Of a DNA stretch of 64,000 bases, positions 18,104 through 28,433 are shown piece by piece. Positions within the stretch are counted from its first letter, which is position 1. Each line of letters opens with the position of its first letter. Under the pieces are notes generated by a model that was not told the DNA's origin, made no database searches, and saw nothing but the letters and a program-made list of their open reading frames with translations. The position numbers and the translations under genes were made by a program. The stretch is from Thioclava marina (GTDB lineage: Bacteria > Pseudomonadota > Alphaproteobacteria > Rhodobacterales > Rhodobacteraceae): positions 248,001 through 312,000 of the forward strand of contig NZ_MPZS01000002.1 in assembly GCF_002020135.1 (NCBI RefSeq), read 5' to 3'.

Positions 18104-18140
18104 GGCTTCGCCAGACGGCCTGTGCTCCGTCGGCGAAGCC
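18104..18140 (-). promoter_or_regulatory. Strong hairpin in the tdk leader region
   Basis: GGCTTCGCC-A-GACGG pairs with CCGTCGGCGAAGCC as 14 base pairs with a single bulged A and an 8-base loop. It is 35 bases upstream of the tdk start. There is no T-run on either side, so it is not a classical terminator. It could be a leader structure of tdk or part of the divergent regulator's promoter region. Confidence 0.5.
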
Positions 18141-18248
18141 CGCCGCCCCGGGAAGTTAGGGGGTTCCAGGGCGAACTCGTACTCTACAGGCGGGAAATCC
18201 CGCATTTCCTAACACTTATGATGTGACAAATTTCGTCGCGGGGGCTAA

Positions 18249-18273
18249 GGGGAAAGCGCAAACGGCTTTCCCC
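18249..18273 (+). promoter_or_regulatory. Hairpin immediately before the ribosome site of the CII-like gene
   Basis: GGGGAAAGC / GCTTTCCCC form a perfect 9-bp stem with a 7-base loop, ending two bases before the TGGAGG ribosome site at 18276-18281. Its position suggests control of translation or transcript ends. No T-run follows. Confidence 0.5.
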
Positions 18274-18287
18274 CCTGGAGGCGCGCT

Positions 18288-18749
18288 ATGGGCGATCACA
18301 TCGGCAGCTATCTCAAGAAGCACAGCGAAGCGCTGGTGAAGGACATCGGCATCGAGAAGGCCGCGGCGCTCTGTGGCAAGTCGAAGGCCACTCTCGGGCG
18401 CTATTATTCGAACGATCCCGAAAACGGCGATCGCTTCATGCCGATCGACGTGGTCGCCCGGCTCGAGGCCGAAGCCGAATTCCCGCATGTGACGGTGGCG
18501 CTGGCCGATCTGTCGGGCATCACCGTGAGCTGGAAGGAATCCAAGCGTAACTCCTCCGAGGGCAATATCAATTCCGACGTCGTCGCGCTCAGCCAGCGTT
18601 TCGCGATGCTGATGGCCGAATATCACGCTTCGATCGCCGACGGCACGATCAGCCTCAACGAGGCCAAACGCATGCTCAAAGAGGCGCAGGCGCTTCAGGA
18701 AGTGCTGCTCGAAGTAAAGCTGAAGCTCGAGGAAGGGACGCTGATCTGA
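18288..18749 (+). CDS. CII-like putative DNA-binding protein
   Basis: 153 residues. An N-terminal helical region (VKDIGIEKAAALCGKSKATL, about 16-35) looks like a helix-turn-helix. A domain ending PIDVVARLEAEAEFPHVTVAL follows. A C-terminal amphipathic, probably coiled-coil region (about 105-150, MLKEAQALQEVLLEVKLKLE) closes it. The organisation resembles phage P2-type CII regulators, but I see no strict signature, and no other phage gene is near. It may be a domesticated regulator. ATG 18288 has TGGAGG 6 bases upstream. The gene converges on dtd with a 3-base gap. Confidence 0.6.
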   Translation: MGDHIGSYLKKHSEALVKDIGIEKAAALCGKSKATLGRYYSNDPENGDRFMPIDVVARLEAEAEFPHVTVALADLSGITVSWKESKRNSSEGNINSDVVALSQRFAMLMAEYHASIADGTISLNEAKRMLKEAQALQEVLLEVKLKLEEGTLI

Positions 18750-18752
18750 GGC

Positions 18753-19202
18753 CTATGGCCGGTCAGCGCTGTCCATCCAGATCGTGACGGGCCCGTCATT
18801 GAGCAGGGCCACCTTCATATCCGCCCCGAATTCTCCGGTCTGAACCGGCAGGCCAAGGCCCGCGAGATGGGCCGCGAAATGCTCATAGAGACGATTGCCG
18901 ATCTCGGGCGGCGCTGCGCTGGAAAAGCCGGGGCGATTGCCGCGCGAGGTATCGGCGGCCAGCGTGAACTGGCTGACCACCAGACAGGCCCCTCCGATAT
19001 CGCCCACCGCGCGGTTCATCTTGTCGGCGTCATCCTTGAAGATGCGCAGCTTCGAGATGCGCTCGGCCAGCTTTTCGGCGGTTTTCTCGTCGTCGCCTTG
19101 CATCGCGCAGGCGAGGATCAGAAGGCCCGGCCCGATCTCGGCGATGCGGTTTCCGTCGACGGTGACAGAGGCTTCCGAGACGCGCTGTATCAAAGCCCTC
19201 AT
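18753..19202 (-). CDS. dtd: D-aminoacyl-tRNA deacylase
   Basis: This 149-residue proofreading enzyme removes D-amino acids (and glycine from tRNA-Ala) from mischarged tRNA. The two signature loops are intact: [17 protein letters not shown] (about 81-97) and the Gly-cisPro motif in [13 protein letters not shown]. Its start overlaps the end of the upstream sugar kinase by 4 bases (ATGA), so the two are co-translated. Confidence 0.95.
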   Translation of the reverse strand: MRALIQRVSEASVTVDGNRIAEIGPGLLILACAMQGDDEKTAEKLAERISKLRIFKDDADKMNRAVGDIGGACLVVSQFTLAADTSRGNRPGFSSAAPPEIGNRLYEHFAAHLAGLGLPVQTGEFGADMKVALLNDGPVTIWMDSADRP

Positions 19203-20122
19203 GCGAGTTCCTCCGCCCAGGGCGGGTTCGCGCCTGCGCGGCTGACCACGACGGCGGCCGCCCTGACGCCAAGCTCAAGACAGTCAGAGATCAGCCCCTC
19301 ATCCGCCCGCGCGATCCGGCCCTTGTCGAGCGCCCCGGCCCGATCCAGCGCGGCGAGAACGCCCGCGTTGAACGTATCGCCCGCACCAACGGTATCGACG
19401 ACCTCGACCTTGCGCGCAGGCACGAAGATCTCGCACTCGGCGGAAAATCCATGCGCGCCGGTTGCGCCTTCGGTGATGAAGACAAGCTTCGGCCCTTTGC
19501 GCAGCAGCCCCCGCGCCAGATCCGCAATCGCGCCCGGCCCTTCCAGCCAGCGCAGATCCTCGTCCGAGACCTTCACGATATCGGCCGCAGCGATCATCCG
19601 GTCGAGCCGCGCGCGATAGGCGGCCTCGTCGCGGATGAAACCGGGACGGATATTCGGGTCGATCATCGTCACGCGGGTCTTGGCCTCACGCAGCATCAGT
19701 GCCTCGTAAGCCGCCCCGCATGGCTCGACCGGCAGGGAAATCCCCCCGAAGAACATCGCCGTCACATCGGCCGGGATCCCGGGCATATCCTCGATCTTCA
19801 ACATCCGGCCCGCGGTGTTCTCGTCATAGAACGCGTAGCTCGCATGGCCGTCGGTGAGCGTCACGAAAGCCAGCGTCGTGGGCCGGTCCGAGCGCACCGC
19901 AAGCCCCGCATCGACGCCGCTATCCGAGAGCGAACGGATCAGCATCTGGCCGAAAAGGTCCTCGGAGAGGCCGGAGAGAAAGCCCGAACGCGCGCCCAGC
20001 CGTCCCAATGCGATCGCGGTGTTGAATACGGCCCCGCCCGGATAGGGCGCGAAGGCCGCCTCGCCTTGGGCGCTTTCGCGCGGGAGCATGTCGATCAGTG
20101 CCTCGCCGCAGCTCAGGATCAT
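19199..20122 (-). CDS. PfkB-family carbohydrate kinase (fructokinase-like)
   Basis: 307-residue ribokinase-fold sugar kinase. The N-terminal motif [13 protein letters not shown] and [16 protein letters not shown], and the C-terminal [17 protein letters not shown] with the catalytic Asp, are complete. Sequence style is that of fructokinases, but sugar specificity is not certain. It is the first gene of a two-gene operon with dtd, which is functionally unrelated. The 100-base interval upstream separates it from the large membrane protein gene on the same strand. Confidence 0.85.
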   Translation of the reverse strand: MILSCGEALIDMLPRESAQGEAAFAPYPGGAVFNTAIALGRLGARSGFLSGLSEDLFGQMLIRSLSDSGVDAGLAVRSDRPTTLAFVTLTDGHASYAFYDENTAGRMLKIEDMPGIPADVTAMFFGGISLPVEPCGAAYEALMLREAKTRVTMIDPNIRPGFIRDEAAYRARLDRMIAAADIVKVSDEDLRWLEGPGAIADLARGLLRKGPKLVFITEGATGAHGFSAECEIFVPARKVEVVDTVGAGDTFNAGVLAALDRAGALDKGRIARADEGLISDCLELGVRAAAVVVSRAGANPPWAEELA

Positions 20123-20222
20123 CGGGGTCTCCTCCGTCTTATCTTTGGGCCGATACCGCTAACATCTGCTACACGCGAAGGACTTGTCGGGCAATCCCCT
20201 CATCTGCTGCAGCCGCCGCGGA

Positions 20223-22337
20223 TCAAGCGGCGGCCCCGCCCTCCCCGCGCCGATTGCGGCCCTCGACAAGCCAGGCGCTGACGGTCAGAAGCGCTGCGAG
20301 CAGCAGCCACGCCCAAGCCGGCAGCAAGGGCTGGACGCGAATATCGGTTGTCGCTGTCGCCCCGCGCGGGGTGATGCCGATCCAGCCGCGCCCTGCCGAG
20401 GGACGTCCCGCACGGATCTCGCGAATACGCGGGATGCCATCTTCGAGCCGCGTCACGCCACCGCCCGAGCCCGCGATCGCAGCGGCGAGCGGGTCAGCGC
20501 TGGCGATGGTCTGTTCGAATTCGCGAGGCGAGGCCGGACCCATCGCGACGACGCGCTCCAGATCGCCATCCTTGAGGCGGTAGAGCCCAGCCTCGGGCGC
20601 GCTCCAACGAGCGGTGAAACGTCCCGGCGCGGTCTCGTTCAGCGTGATCTCCTGCGTCGAGCCATCGGGCAGCGTGATCGTCACCGGCGGCACGCTCTCT
20701 TCCATCGAGCGGCGGACGATCTGCATCGAGAGGGACCCGGGCTCGATCTCGGCGAAAAGGGCCTCTTCCTCAAGCTCGGGTTCCTTCATTTCCCAATGCG
20801 CGATCCGGCGCAGCAATTCGAGCTGCGGCCCGCCACCGTCGTAACCACGGTCCCACAACCAGGCGTGATCCGACGCCAGAAGCGCGACCCGCCCCTTGCC
20901 CTCCCGCGAGAGCACCAGAAGCGGCTTGCCCTCCGCCCCGGACATCACGACCTCGCCCGTCGGATTGGCGAGCTCGATCTGGCGCAGCCAGTGGCCCCAA
21001 TGGGGACCTGTATCGTCGCCTTCGCCTTCTGGTTTGGGCGCACCCTTGAGCCCCGCGGTCACAGGATGGCGCAGACCAATATCGGTCGGGCGCGGCAGGA
21101 AGCTTTCGGAGATCACCCGGCCGGTCGGCCGGGCGGGCATGATATCCCCGAGGCTGGTCTGGAACAGGCTCTCGACAGTCGCGAATTCCGGCCCGGCGGC
21201 CACGAGGATCGCGCCACCGCGTTCAACGTAATCCTTGATATTCTCGAAATAAGCCGAGGGCAGGATGCCGCGCGCGCCGTAGCGGTCGAAAATGATCAGG
21301 TCGAACTCGTCGATCTTGTCGACAAACAGCTCCTGCGTCGGGAAGGCGATGAGCGACAGCTCCGAGACCGGCACACCGTCCTGTTTTTCCGGCGGGCGAA
21401 GGATGGTGAAGTGCACGAGGTCCACGCCCGCATCGGATTTCAGCAGGTTGCGCCAGGTGCGCTCGCCCGCATGGGGCTGGCCGGAAACCAGCAGCACCCG
21501 CAGCCGGTCGCGCACGCCGTTGATCTGCACGGTGGCGACATTGTTGCGATCCGTCAACTCGCCTTCGACGGGCGCGAGCGAGAATTGCACCACGTTCTGC
21601 CCCCCGTGATCGAGCGTCAACGGCAGTTCCAGATCACGCCCGGTGCGCACGGTGTAGCTCTTGGGGTCCTTGCCATCGATCGAGATGGTGATCTGGGCCG
21701 TGCCGCCGGTCGACGCAGGCACATCGCCCATATCCTCGATCTTGAGCCGGATCGCGGTCTCCTCGCCGATGATACCGAAAGCAGGCGCGGTCTCGATCAG
21801 GATGCGGCGATCCCAGTCGGACCGCTTGCCCGTCAAAAGCACCTGCAACGGCGCGGGAAGCACGGGTGCAAGAGCTGCATCATGTGCCTGCCCGTCGGTG
21901 ACCATCAGCGCACCCGCCACCCGGGCGCGCGGCTCGGAGGCAAGCGCCTCGGCCAGCGCGGCACCAAGTTCCGTCCCCGCATTGTCGGCGCCATCATGCA
22001 CGCTGACGCGGCGGGTCTCGATATTGGGCATCGCGGCCAGCTGCGCCTGAAGCGCGTTGACCGCCGCATCGGTTTGATCCGCCCGGTCCGAGAGCCGCTG
22101 CGACGCCGACCGGTCGTCGATCAACAGAACGATATCGGAAAGGGGCGCGGTCTCTTCGCGTTGCAGGGAGGGCTGCGTAATCGCCGCGAGCAGCACAAGC
22201 GCGGCCAGAGCCCGCAATGCCCAGCCGCGCAGCCCCCGCCACAATGCCAGCGCCAGCAGCACCAGCGCCACCCCGCCCCCGACCCAGATCACGGGCCAAG
22301 GCAGCAGCGGCGCGAAAATCACCGACAACCCGTTCAT
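20223..22337 (-). CDS. Large membrane protein with glutamine-amidotransferase/vWA-like region (last gene of MoxR cluster)
   Basis: 704 residues. Two hydrophobic segments lie at the N-terminus (about 10-52) and one lies near the C-terminus (AWAWLLLAALLTVSAWLVEG). Between them a large periplasmic part starts with a vWA-like strand (DIVLLIDDRSAS, a degenerate metal-ion adhesion motif). It also has a class I glutamine-amidotransferase-like fold (LILFDRYGARGILPSAYF, GGAILVAAGPEFA) without an evident catalytic Cys. It overlaps the preceding gene by ATGA. Similar proteins end MoxR/DUF58/DUF4159 operons in alphaproteobacteria. Function is unknown, presumed to be envelope protein or cofactor maturation. 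Confidence 0.72.
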   Translation of the reverse strand: MNGLSVIFAPLLPWPVIWVGGGVALVLLALALWRGLRGWALRALAALVLLAAITQPSLQREETAPLSDIVLLIDDRSASQRLSDRADQTDAAVNALQAQLAAMPNIETRRVSVHDGADNAGTELGAALAEALASEPRARVAGALMVTDGQAHDAALAPVLPAPLQVLLTGKRSDWDRRILIETAPAFGIIGEETAIRLKIEDMGDVPASTGGTAQITISIDGKDPKSYTVRTGRDLELPLTLDHGGQNVVQFSLAPVEGELTDRNNVATVQINGVRDRLRVLLVSGQPHAGERTWRNLLKSDAGVDLVHFTILRPPEKQDGVPVSELSLIAFPTQELFVDKIDEFDLIIFDRYGARGILPSAYFENIKDYVERGGAILVAAGPEFATVESLFQTSLGDIMPARPTGRVISESFLPRPTDIGLRHPVTAGLKGAPKPEGEGDDTGPHWGHWLRQIELANPTGEVVMSGAEGKPLLVLSREGKGRVALLASDHAWLWDRGYDGGGPQLELLRRIAHWEMKEPELEEEALFAEIEPGSLSMQIVRRSMEESVPPVTITLPDGSTQEITLNETAPGRFTARWSAPEAGLYRLKDGDLERVVAMGPASPREFEQTIASADPLAAAIAGSGGGVTRLEDGIPRIREIRAGRPSAGRGWIGITPRGATATTDIRVQPLLPAWAWLLLAALLTVSAWLVEGRNRRGEGGAAA

Positions 22338-25072
22338 TGCCCGAGCCTTTCGAGAAGCGCGGGCACATGGACCTGATCGGATTTATAATTACCGGTCAGC
22401 ACATGCATGACCAGGTTCACCCCGAAGCGATCCGCGATCTCGCGCTGGCGCTCTCCCGTACGGCCGCGCCCGACCGGGAACATCGGCATGCCGCGCGCGT
22501 CGATCGCCCAGGCGCCTGCCCAGTCATTGCCGCCGATCACCACCGGCGTCACTCCGTCATTGAGATTGCGAAACGGCATGCCCTCGGCGCGCTCGGCATC
22601 GGCGGGCGGGGCTTCAACCCAGATCGTGCCATCATAGCGGCCCGGGAAATCCTGAAGCAGGTAGAACGTGCGGGTGAGCACATGATCGTCCGGGATCGGC
22701 GCAAGCGGCGGGATATCGAGCGGTGCGGCCAGCGCCTGCAAGCGCTTACCGGCGGGGGTCGCCTCGCCGAAGCCCGCGATATCGGCGTCGCGGGTGTCGA
22801 ACAGGATCATTCCGCCGCCGCGCAGGTAACGGTTGAGCTTGGCATATTCCATCGGGCTGGGCGCGGGCTGATCTGCGGTGATCGGCCAGTAGATGAAGGT
22901 GTAGACCGCGAGGTCGTCATTCTTGAGATCGACCATCATAGGCTCGGAAGGCTCGACCGTGGTGCGACGATTGAGCACTCCCGAAAGCCCCGTTAGCCCC
23001 GCCATCGAGACCCGGTCGATCTCGGGATCGCCGGTGGGCATAGCGGCAAGAACCACATTGGAGGCAGCCTCGATCGCCCGGGCCGGGTCCATTTCCGCGC
23101 GCGCCTGAGGGGGCGCGAGACCCACGAAGATCATTGCACCGATCATCGCGGCGGCTTTCATTGCGCGCGGCCCCCAAAGCTTGCCCGAGAGCGCGAGCGT
23201 CGCGAGGATATCGATCAGAAGCGCCGCGAGCGCCGCCGCGAGCAGCCAGCCCTTGAGCGGCATCTCGCGCTGTTCCGCCGCCCCTTCGACGGGGACGCTC
23301 GCGGGCCATGTCGCGGGCGACAGCACAGCGTCGCGCGGCAAGGCATTGAGCGCCACGGAACGATCATCGGCTGTGTAGATGCCGGGGCGCAGCTTCGGCC
23401 CCGGAACCGCCTGGGCCAGATCCTCACCCGGTACCCCCGGCGCATCGCCGGCATCCTGCAACCGCCCGAACCCGTCGAGCAGCTTCTGCGGCACCCAGGT
23501 TTGCCCCGCCAGATCAGCCTCTTCGGGTGCGGCCGGACGCGCCGAGACCGCAAGCCGCTCCAGCATCTGCGGGAAGAGAAGCGACAGCGGCAGGCTCGAC
23601 CATTCGGCATTGGCCGTCACATGGAACAAAACTACCGCCCCCTGCCCCATCTTCGCGCGCGTCACCAACGGCGTACCATCGGTCAGCGCGGCGATCGTGT
23701 GCTCTGACAGGTCCGGCGCGGGTTCGGCCATGACCTGCGCCTTGACCGTCACGTCCTCGGGGATCACAAGCCCCGCGAAAGGCGAGCCCTCCGGGAAGGG
23801 CGCCAGCGCGCGCGGATCGCCCCAGCTCATCGTGCCGCCCAGCGAGCGCCCCCCGGCGCGCAGTTGTACCGGCAGAAGCGTATCGGCATCGAGATCGGAA
23901 TTGGCCATGCGCGGTCCTGCGAAGCGGATCAAGAGCCCGCCCTTCTCGACCCAGTCTTGCAACTTCGACTGCTCGGGCAGATCGGCCATATCGGCGAGGA
24001 TGATCACATCCGGGTCGGCCGTCAGCACATCGGCCAGCGTGGCTTCGATCAGGTCGGCCGTGGGCCCAAGCGCCTGATGCAGGTAATGGGTGGGCGAGAG
24101 AAGCTCGAGGCCTTCGCGGTCGCGCGCGGCCGAGAGGATCGCCACCTTGCGCCGCTTCACCGCGTCGTCGGTCAGGCTGACCGCCCCGGCCGAGCGCGCC
24201 CCGGTAATCTCGATGCGGCTGATCCGGTTGCGCAGTTCGGGCGGCAGATCGAAGCGCAGCTCGGTCGCGGTCTTGTCCGCGAAATCGAGCGGCTCACGCG
24301 CCAGTTCGCGCTCGATCCCCGCCGGGTCACGCCCGATCGCAGCCACCTCGCGCGGGCTTGGCAGGGCGGCGGAGGCATAGGCAGGCACGACAAGCGCTCC
24401 ATCCTCGATCCGGGCCGCGCCAAGTGCCAGAACCGGAAATTGCGGCTGCCACACCTTGACCGGACCATGGCTTTCAAGGGTTTGCAGCAGCGGCGCGCGG
24501 CTGTCGCGCGCAAGCCCGTCCGAGAGCCAGAGCGTTTCGAACCCGCCTTCGGGCAGGTTGGCCGTGTCGAACGCCTGCGGCGCCCATGGCTCGGGCTTGG
24601 TCCCTGGCAGCGATTGCAGAACAGCCCCGGCATCCGAGAAAGTAACCTGCGCGGGCGGCGGATCGGCAAGGGAGATCACCGCCGCAGGGCGGCCCGCCTG
24701 CTGGGCATCCTGAAGTGCCGTCGTCATCCGTTCGATCCGGCGCGGCCAGTCGCGCGCCGAAGCCCAGCTGCCATCGACCACGATCAGCAGCGGTCCCTGC
24801 CCCGGCACCGCACGTTGTGGGTTCAGGATTGGTCCGGCAAAACCGATGATCGCGGCGGCGAGCGCGAGCAGGCGCAGCACCAGCAGCCACCACGGTGTGC
24901 GCGCCGCCTCGACTTCTTCATCCTTGAGCCCCAGAAGCAGCGCGACCCCCGGGAACCTCCGGCGGATCGGCGCGGGGGGCACCGCACGCAGGATCAGCCA
25001 GATCACCGGCAAGGCCATCAGCCCCAGCAACAGCCAGGGTGCGGTAAAGCCGATGGGGCCGAGCATCCACAT
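22334..25072 (-). CDS. DUF4159-domain membrane protein with BatA-like N-terminus
   Basis: 912 residues. The N-terminus is BatA/aerotolerance-type (GFTAPWLLLGLMALPVIWLI, then a second membrane segment and GPLLIVVDGSWASARDW). A long periplasmic region and an internal membrane segment (WLLAAALAALLIDILATLAL) follow. The C-terminal about 210 residues match DUF4159 (FIYWPI, YLRGGGMILFDTRDAD, PVGRGRTGERQREIADRFGVNLVMHVLTGNYKSDQVHVP). ATG 25072 is preferred to GTG 25075 because an AGGGGG ribosome site lies 5 bases before it. It shares one base with the DUF58 stop and overlaps the next gene by 4. Confidence 0.8.
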   Translation of the reverse strand: MWMLGPIGFTAPWLLLGLMALPVIWLILRAVPPAPIRRRFPGVALLLGLKDEEVEAARTPWWLLVLRLLALAAAIIGFAGPILNPQRAVPGQGPLLIVVDGSWASARDWPRRIERMTTALQDAQQAGRPAAVISLADPPPAQVTFSDAGAVLQSLPGTKPEPWAPQAFDTANLPEGGFETLWLSDGLARDSRAPLLQTLESHGPVKVWQPQFPVLALGAARIEDGALVVPAYASAALPSPREVAAIGRDPAGIERELAREPLDFADKTATELRFDLPPELRNRISRIEITGARSAGAVSLTDDAVKRRKVAILSAARDREGLELLSPTHYLHQALGPTADLIEATLADVLTADPDVIILADMADLPEQSKLQDWVEKGGLLIRFAGPRMANSDLDADTLLPVQLRAGGRSLGGTMSWGDPRALAPFPEGSPFAGLVIPEDVTVKAQVMAEPAPDLSEHTIAALTDGTPLVTRAKMGQGAVVLFHVTANAEWSSLPLSLLFPQMLERLAVSARPAAPEEADLAGQTWVPQKLLDGFGRLQDAGDAPGVPGEDLAQAVPGPKLRPGIYTADDRSVALNALPRDAVLSPATWPASVPVEGAAEQREMPLKGWLLAAALAALLIDILATLALSGKLWGPRAMKAAAMIGAMIFVGLAPPQARAEMDPARAIEAASNVVLAAMPTGDPEIDRVSMAGLTGLSGVLNRRTTVEPSEPMMVDLKNDDLAVYTFIYWPITADQPAPSPMEYAKLNRYLRGGGMILFDTRDADIAGFGEATPAGKRLQALAAPLDIPPLAPIPDDHVLTRTFYLLQDFPGRYDGTIWVEAPPADAERAEGMPFRNLNDGVTPVVIGGNDWAGAWAIDARGMPMFPVGRGRTGERQREIADRFGVNLVMHVLTGNYKSDQVHVPALLERLGQ

Positions 25073-25988
25073 CACCGCCCCCTCTCAAGCGCGGAGTAAA
25101 GCCACAGGAGTGCGCCTTGCGCAGGGTCGCCCGTGTGATGGGTCGAGAATTGCCAGCCCGCGTTGCGCGCAAGCCCCGCCAGTTGATCGCGCCGCGCCGC
25201 CAACCGGTCGAGGTAACGCGCGCGCAGATCACCCGCCTTGCGGGTCTCGTGCACCAACGCGCCCGACATCGACTGAAAGATCGTGCGTCCGTCATAGGGG
25301 AACGCTTCCTCGTCGGGATCGAGCACCTGCATCATCACGCCCGACACGCCCCGGTCGGCAAGCTGGCCCAGAGCCCCCTCGATCGGACCGAGATCGCCGA
25401 AGAAATCCGACAGCAGCACGACACGCGATTGCGGTGTGACGCCCGCGATCTCGGGCGCGCCGTAATCCTGCGTGCTGCCTGCGCGCGACAAGAGCCCTGC
25501 AAGCTCCATCAGCTGCGCCCGGCCCGGGCGCGGCGGGGCAAGCGGGCCGGTCAGCCCGACCCGCTCGCCGCCCCGGATCATCAGCACCGCGAGCGCAAGG
25601 CCCAGAACCCGCGCGCGCTCGGATTTCGTGACCCGCGCTTTGCGGCCTGTCTCGGCCCCGGTGAACCCCATCGAGGCCGCGTCATCGATCCACAGATGCA
25701 CCGATTGCGCGAGCTGCCATTCGCGTTCACGCACATATTGATTGTCCGACCGCGCCGAACGCCGCCAATCGACAAAGCGCAACTCGTCGCCCGCATGGGC
25801 GGGACGGTATTGCCAGAATTCCTCACCTGAGCCCGCCCGCCTGCGGCCATGCGCGCCCATCTGGACGGTGGCCGCCAGATGCTCGGCCGCGACCAGCAAA
25901 GGCGGCAGCGCAGAGGCTGCCCCTTCCGCCTCGCGGCGCAGACGCAGCGCCGGGATCACCCCCGGCGCCTCCGTATCGGGCGTTACGC

Positions 25989-25992
<4 letters not shown>
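25072..25992 (-). CDS. DUF58-domain protein
   Basis: 306 residues starting at TTG 25992, which overlaps the MoxR stop (TTGA); no ATG or GTG is better placed. DUF58 features are AHAGDELRFVDWRRSARSD (about 67-85), the vWA-like VHLWIDDAASMGF, and a second RVVLLSDFFGDL. Such proteins work with MoxR ATPases, by inference as adaptor or substrate-binding factors. The frame stays open far upstream on this strand, but those codons overlap the MoxR gene in another frame and are not part of it. Confidence 0.85.
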
Positions 25993-27005
<1,013 letters not shown>

Positions 27006-27078
27006 GACAATCTCCCCGTTGATGCCTATCTTTGCCAGCAAAGCAGATATCCACGCTCCGACCAACGGCAAAACTCGC

Positions 27079-27672
27079 ATGACGGATCACAAACAGACAG
27101 TTTCCGCCCATTCCCCCACGGCAGACGGGCTCGCCTCCGCCGCGAAAAAGGCCAGCAAAAAAGGCCCGCCGCCAGTGCATCTGTGGGATCCGCCCTTCTG
27201 CGGCGATCTCGATATGGAGATCCGCCGCGATGGCACCTGGTTCTATCTGGGAACCCCGATCGGGCGCGAGGCGCTGGTGCGATTATTTTCATCGATTCTG
27301 AAACTCGAAGACGGGAAATACTTCCTCGTGACCCCGGTCGAGAAGGTCGGCATCCAGGTCGAGGACGCGCCCTTCATCGCCGTCGATTTCACAGTGGAGG
27401 GTGACGGCGACACCCAGACGATTCGTTTCACCACGAATGTGGGCGACGCGGTTCTCGCCGATGCAGACCATGCGATCCGGGTCGAACATAGCGAGGATGG
27501 CGAGCCCCGCCCCTACCTGCATGTGCGCCGTGGGCTGGACGCACTGATCGACCGCAAGAGCTTCTACCGGCTCGTCGATCTGGCGGTCACCCGCAAACAT
27601 GAGGGGCAGGAATGGCTCGGCGTGATCTCTTGCGGCAGCTTCTTCCCGATCCTGCCCGAAGCGGAGCTGTAA
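27079..27672 (+). CDS. DUF1285 protein
   Basis: 197 residues. A disordered Lys-rich start is followed by the DUF1285 core (VHLWDPPFCGDLDMEIRRDG, GREALVRLFSSIL, YFLVTPVEKVGIQVEDAPFIA). The family is common in proteobacteria and of unknown biochemical function. The small beta-rich fold has been compared to sensor or ligand-binding modules. Gap of one base to the hydroxypyruvate isomerase gene suggests a shared transcript. Confidence 0.82.
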   Translation: MTDHKQTVSAHSPTADGLASAAKKASKKGPPPVHLWDPPFCGDLDMEIRRDGTWFYLGTPIGREALVRLFSSILKLEDGKYFLVTPVEKVGIQVEDAPFIAVDFTVEGDGDTQTIRFTTNVGDAVLADADHAIRVEHSEDGEPRPYLHVRRGLDALIDRKSFYRLVDLAVTRKHEGQEWLGVISCGSFFPILPEAEL

Positions 27673-27673
27673 C

Positions 27674-28429
27674 GTGCCGAAATTCGCCGCCAACCTGACG
27701 TTCCTCTTTACGGAACTGCCGTTCTTCGAGCGGTTCGCGGCGGCCAAACAGGCCGGATTCGACGCGGTCGAGGTGCTGTTTCCCTACGAGTTCTCGGCGC
27801 AGGAAATGCGCCACGAGCTGATCCGCAACGATCTGACCTTCGTGCTGATGAACGTGCCGCCGCCGAACTGGACGGGCGGCGATCGCGGCTTTGCCGCCGT
27901 GCCCGGTTGCGAGGAGCGCTTCCGGCGCGATTTCGACCGGGCGATTCGCTTCGCCGATGTGCTCAAGCCGCGCCATATCCACATCATGTCAGGCAAGGCC
28001 GAGGGGATGGTCGCGCGCAAGACTTATGTCGAGAACCTGAAATGGGCCGCCGCGCGTGCGCCCAAGCGCTCTCTCACCATCGAACCGATCAACCCGATCG
28101 ACATGCCAGACTACTTCCTGAACAGCTTCGATCTGGCGGCCGAGGTTCTGGAGGAGGTCGGCGCGCCCAACCTGCATCTGCAATTCGACGCCTATCACGC
28201 GCAGATGCTGACCGAGGACGTGGCGGGAACCTGGGCCGAGCACGGGCACCGCGCGGTGCATGTGCAATTCGCCGATGCGCCAGGACGCGGCGGGCCGGGG
28301 TCGGGCGAGATCGATCTTGCCGTCTTTTTCGCGACCCTCGATGCCGAGGGCTATGCGGGCCATGCCTCGGCCGAATATACACCGCAGTCGGACACGCGTG
28401 AAACGCTGGCTTGGTTGCCGAGACCCTGA
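27674..28429 (+). CDS. hyi: Hydroxypyruvate isomerase family protein
   Basis: 251-residue TIM-barrel enzyme with GTG start at 27674. The metal-binding glutamates appear in RSLTIEPINPIDMPDYFL (about 135-152) and ASAEYTPQ near the C-terminus. HLQFDAYHAQ supplies Asp/His. Homologues isomerise hydroxypyruvate and tartronate semialdehyde, or 2-oxo-tetronate compounds, in the glyoxylate/glycerate route. The neighbouring genes do not complete a pathway, so the substrate is inferred from family only. Converges on the cation exporter gene with a 4-base gap. Confidence 0.85.
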   Translation: MPKFAANLTFLFTELPFFERFAAAKQAGFDAVEVLFPYEFSAQEMRHELIRNDLTFVLMNVPPPNWTGGDRGFAAVPGCEERFRRDFDRAIRFADVLKPRHIHIMSGKAEGMVARKTYVENLKWAAARAPKRSLTIEPINPIDMPDYFLNSFDLAAEVLEEVGAPNLHLQFDAYHAQMLTEDVAGTWAEHGHRAVHVQFADAPGRGGPGSGEIDLAVFFATLDAEGYAGHASAEYTPQSDTRETLAWLPRP

Positions 28430-28433
28430 GCCC

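Noticed and set aside
18288-18749. Prophage remnant around the CII-like gene
   Set aside because: Neighbours are housekeeping genes (tdk, dtd), with no integrase, attachment repeats or structural genes.
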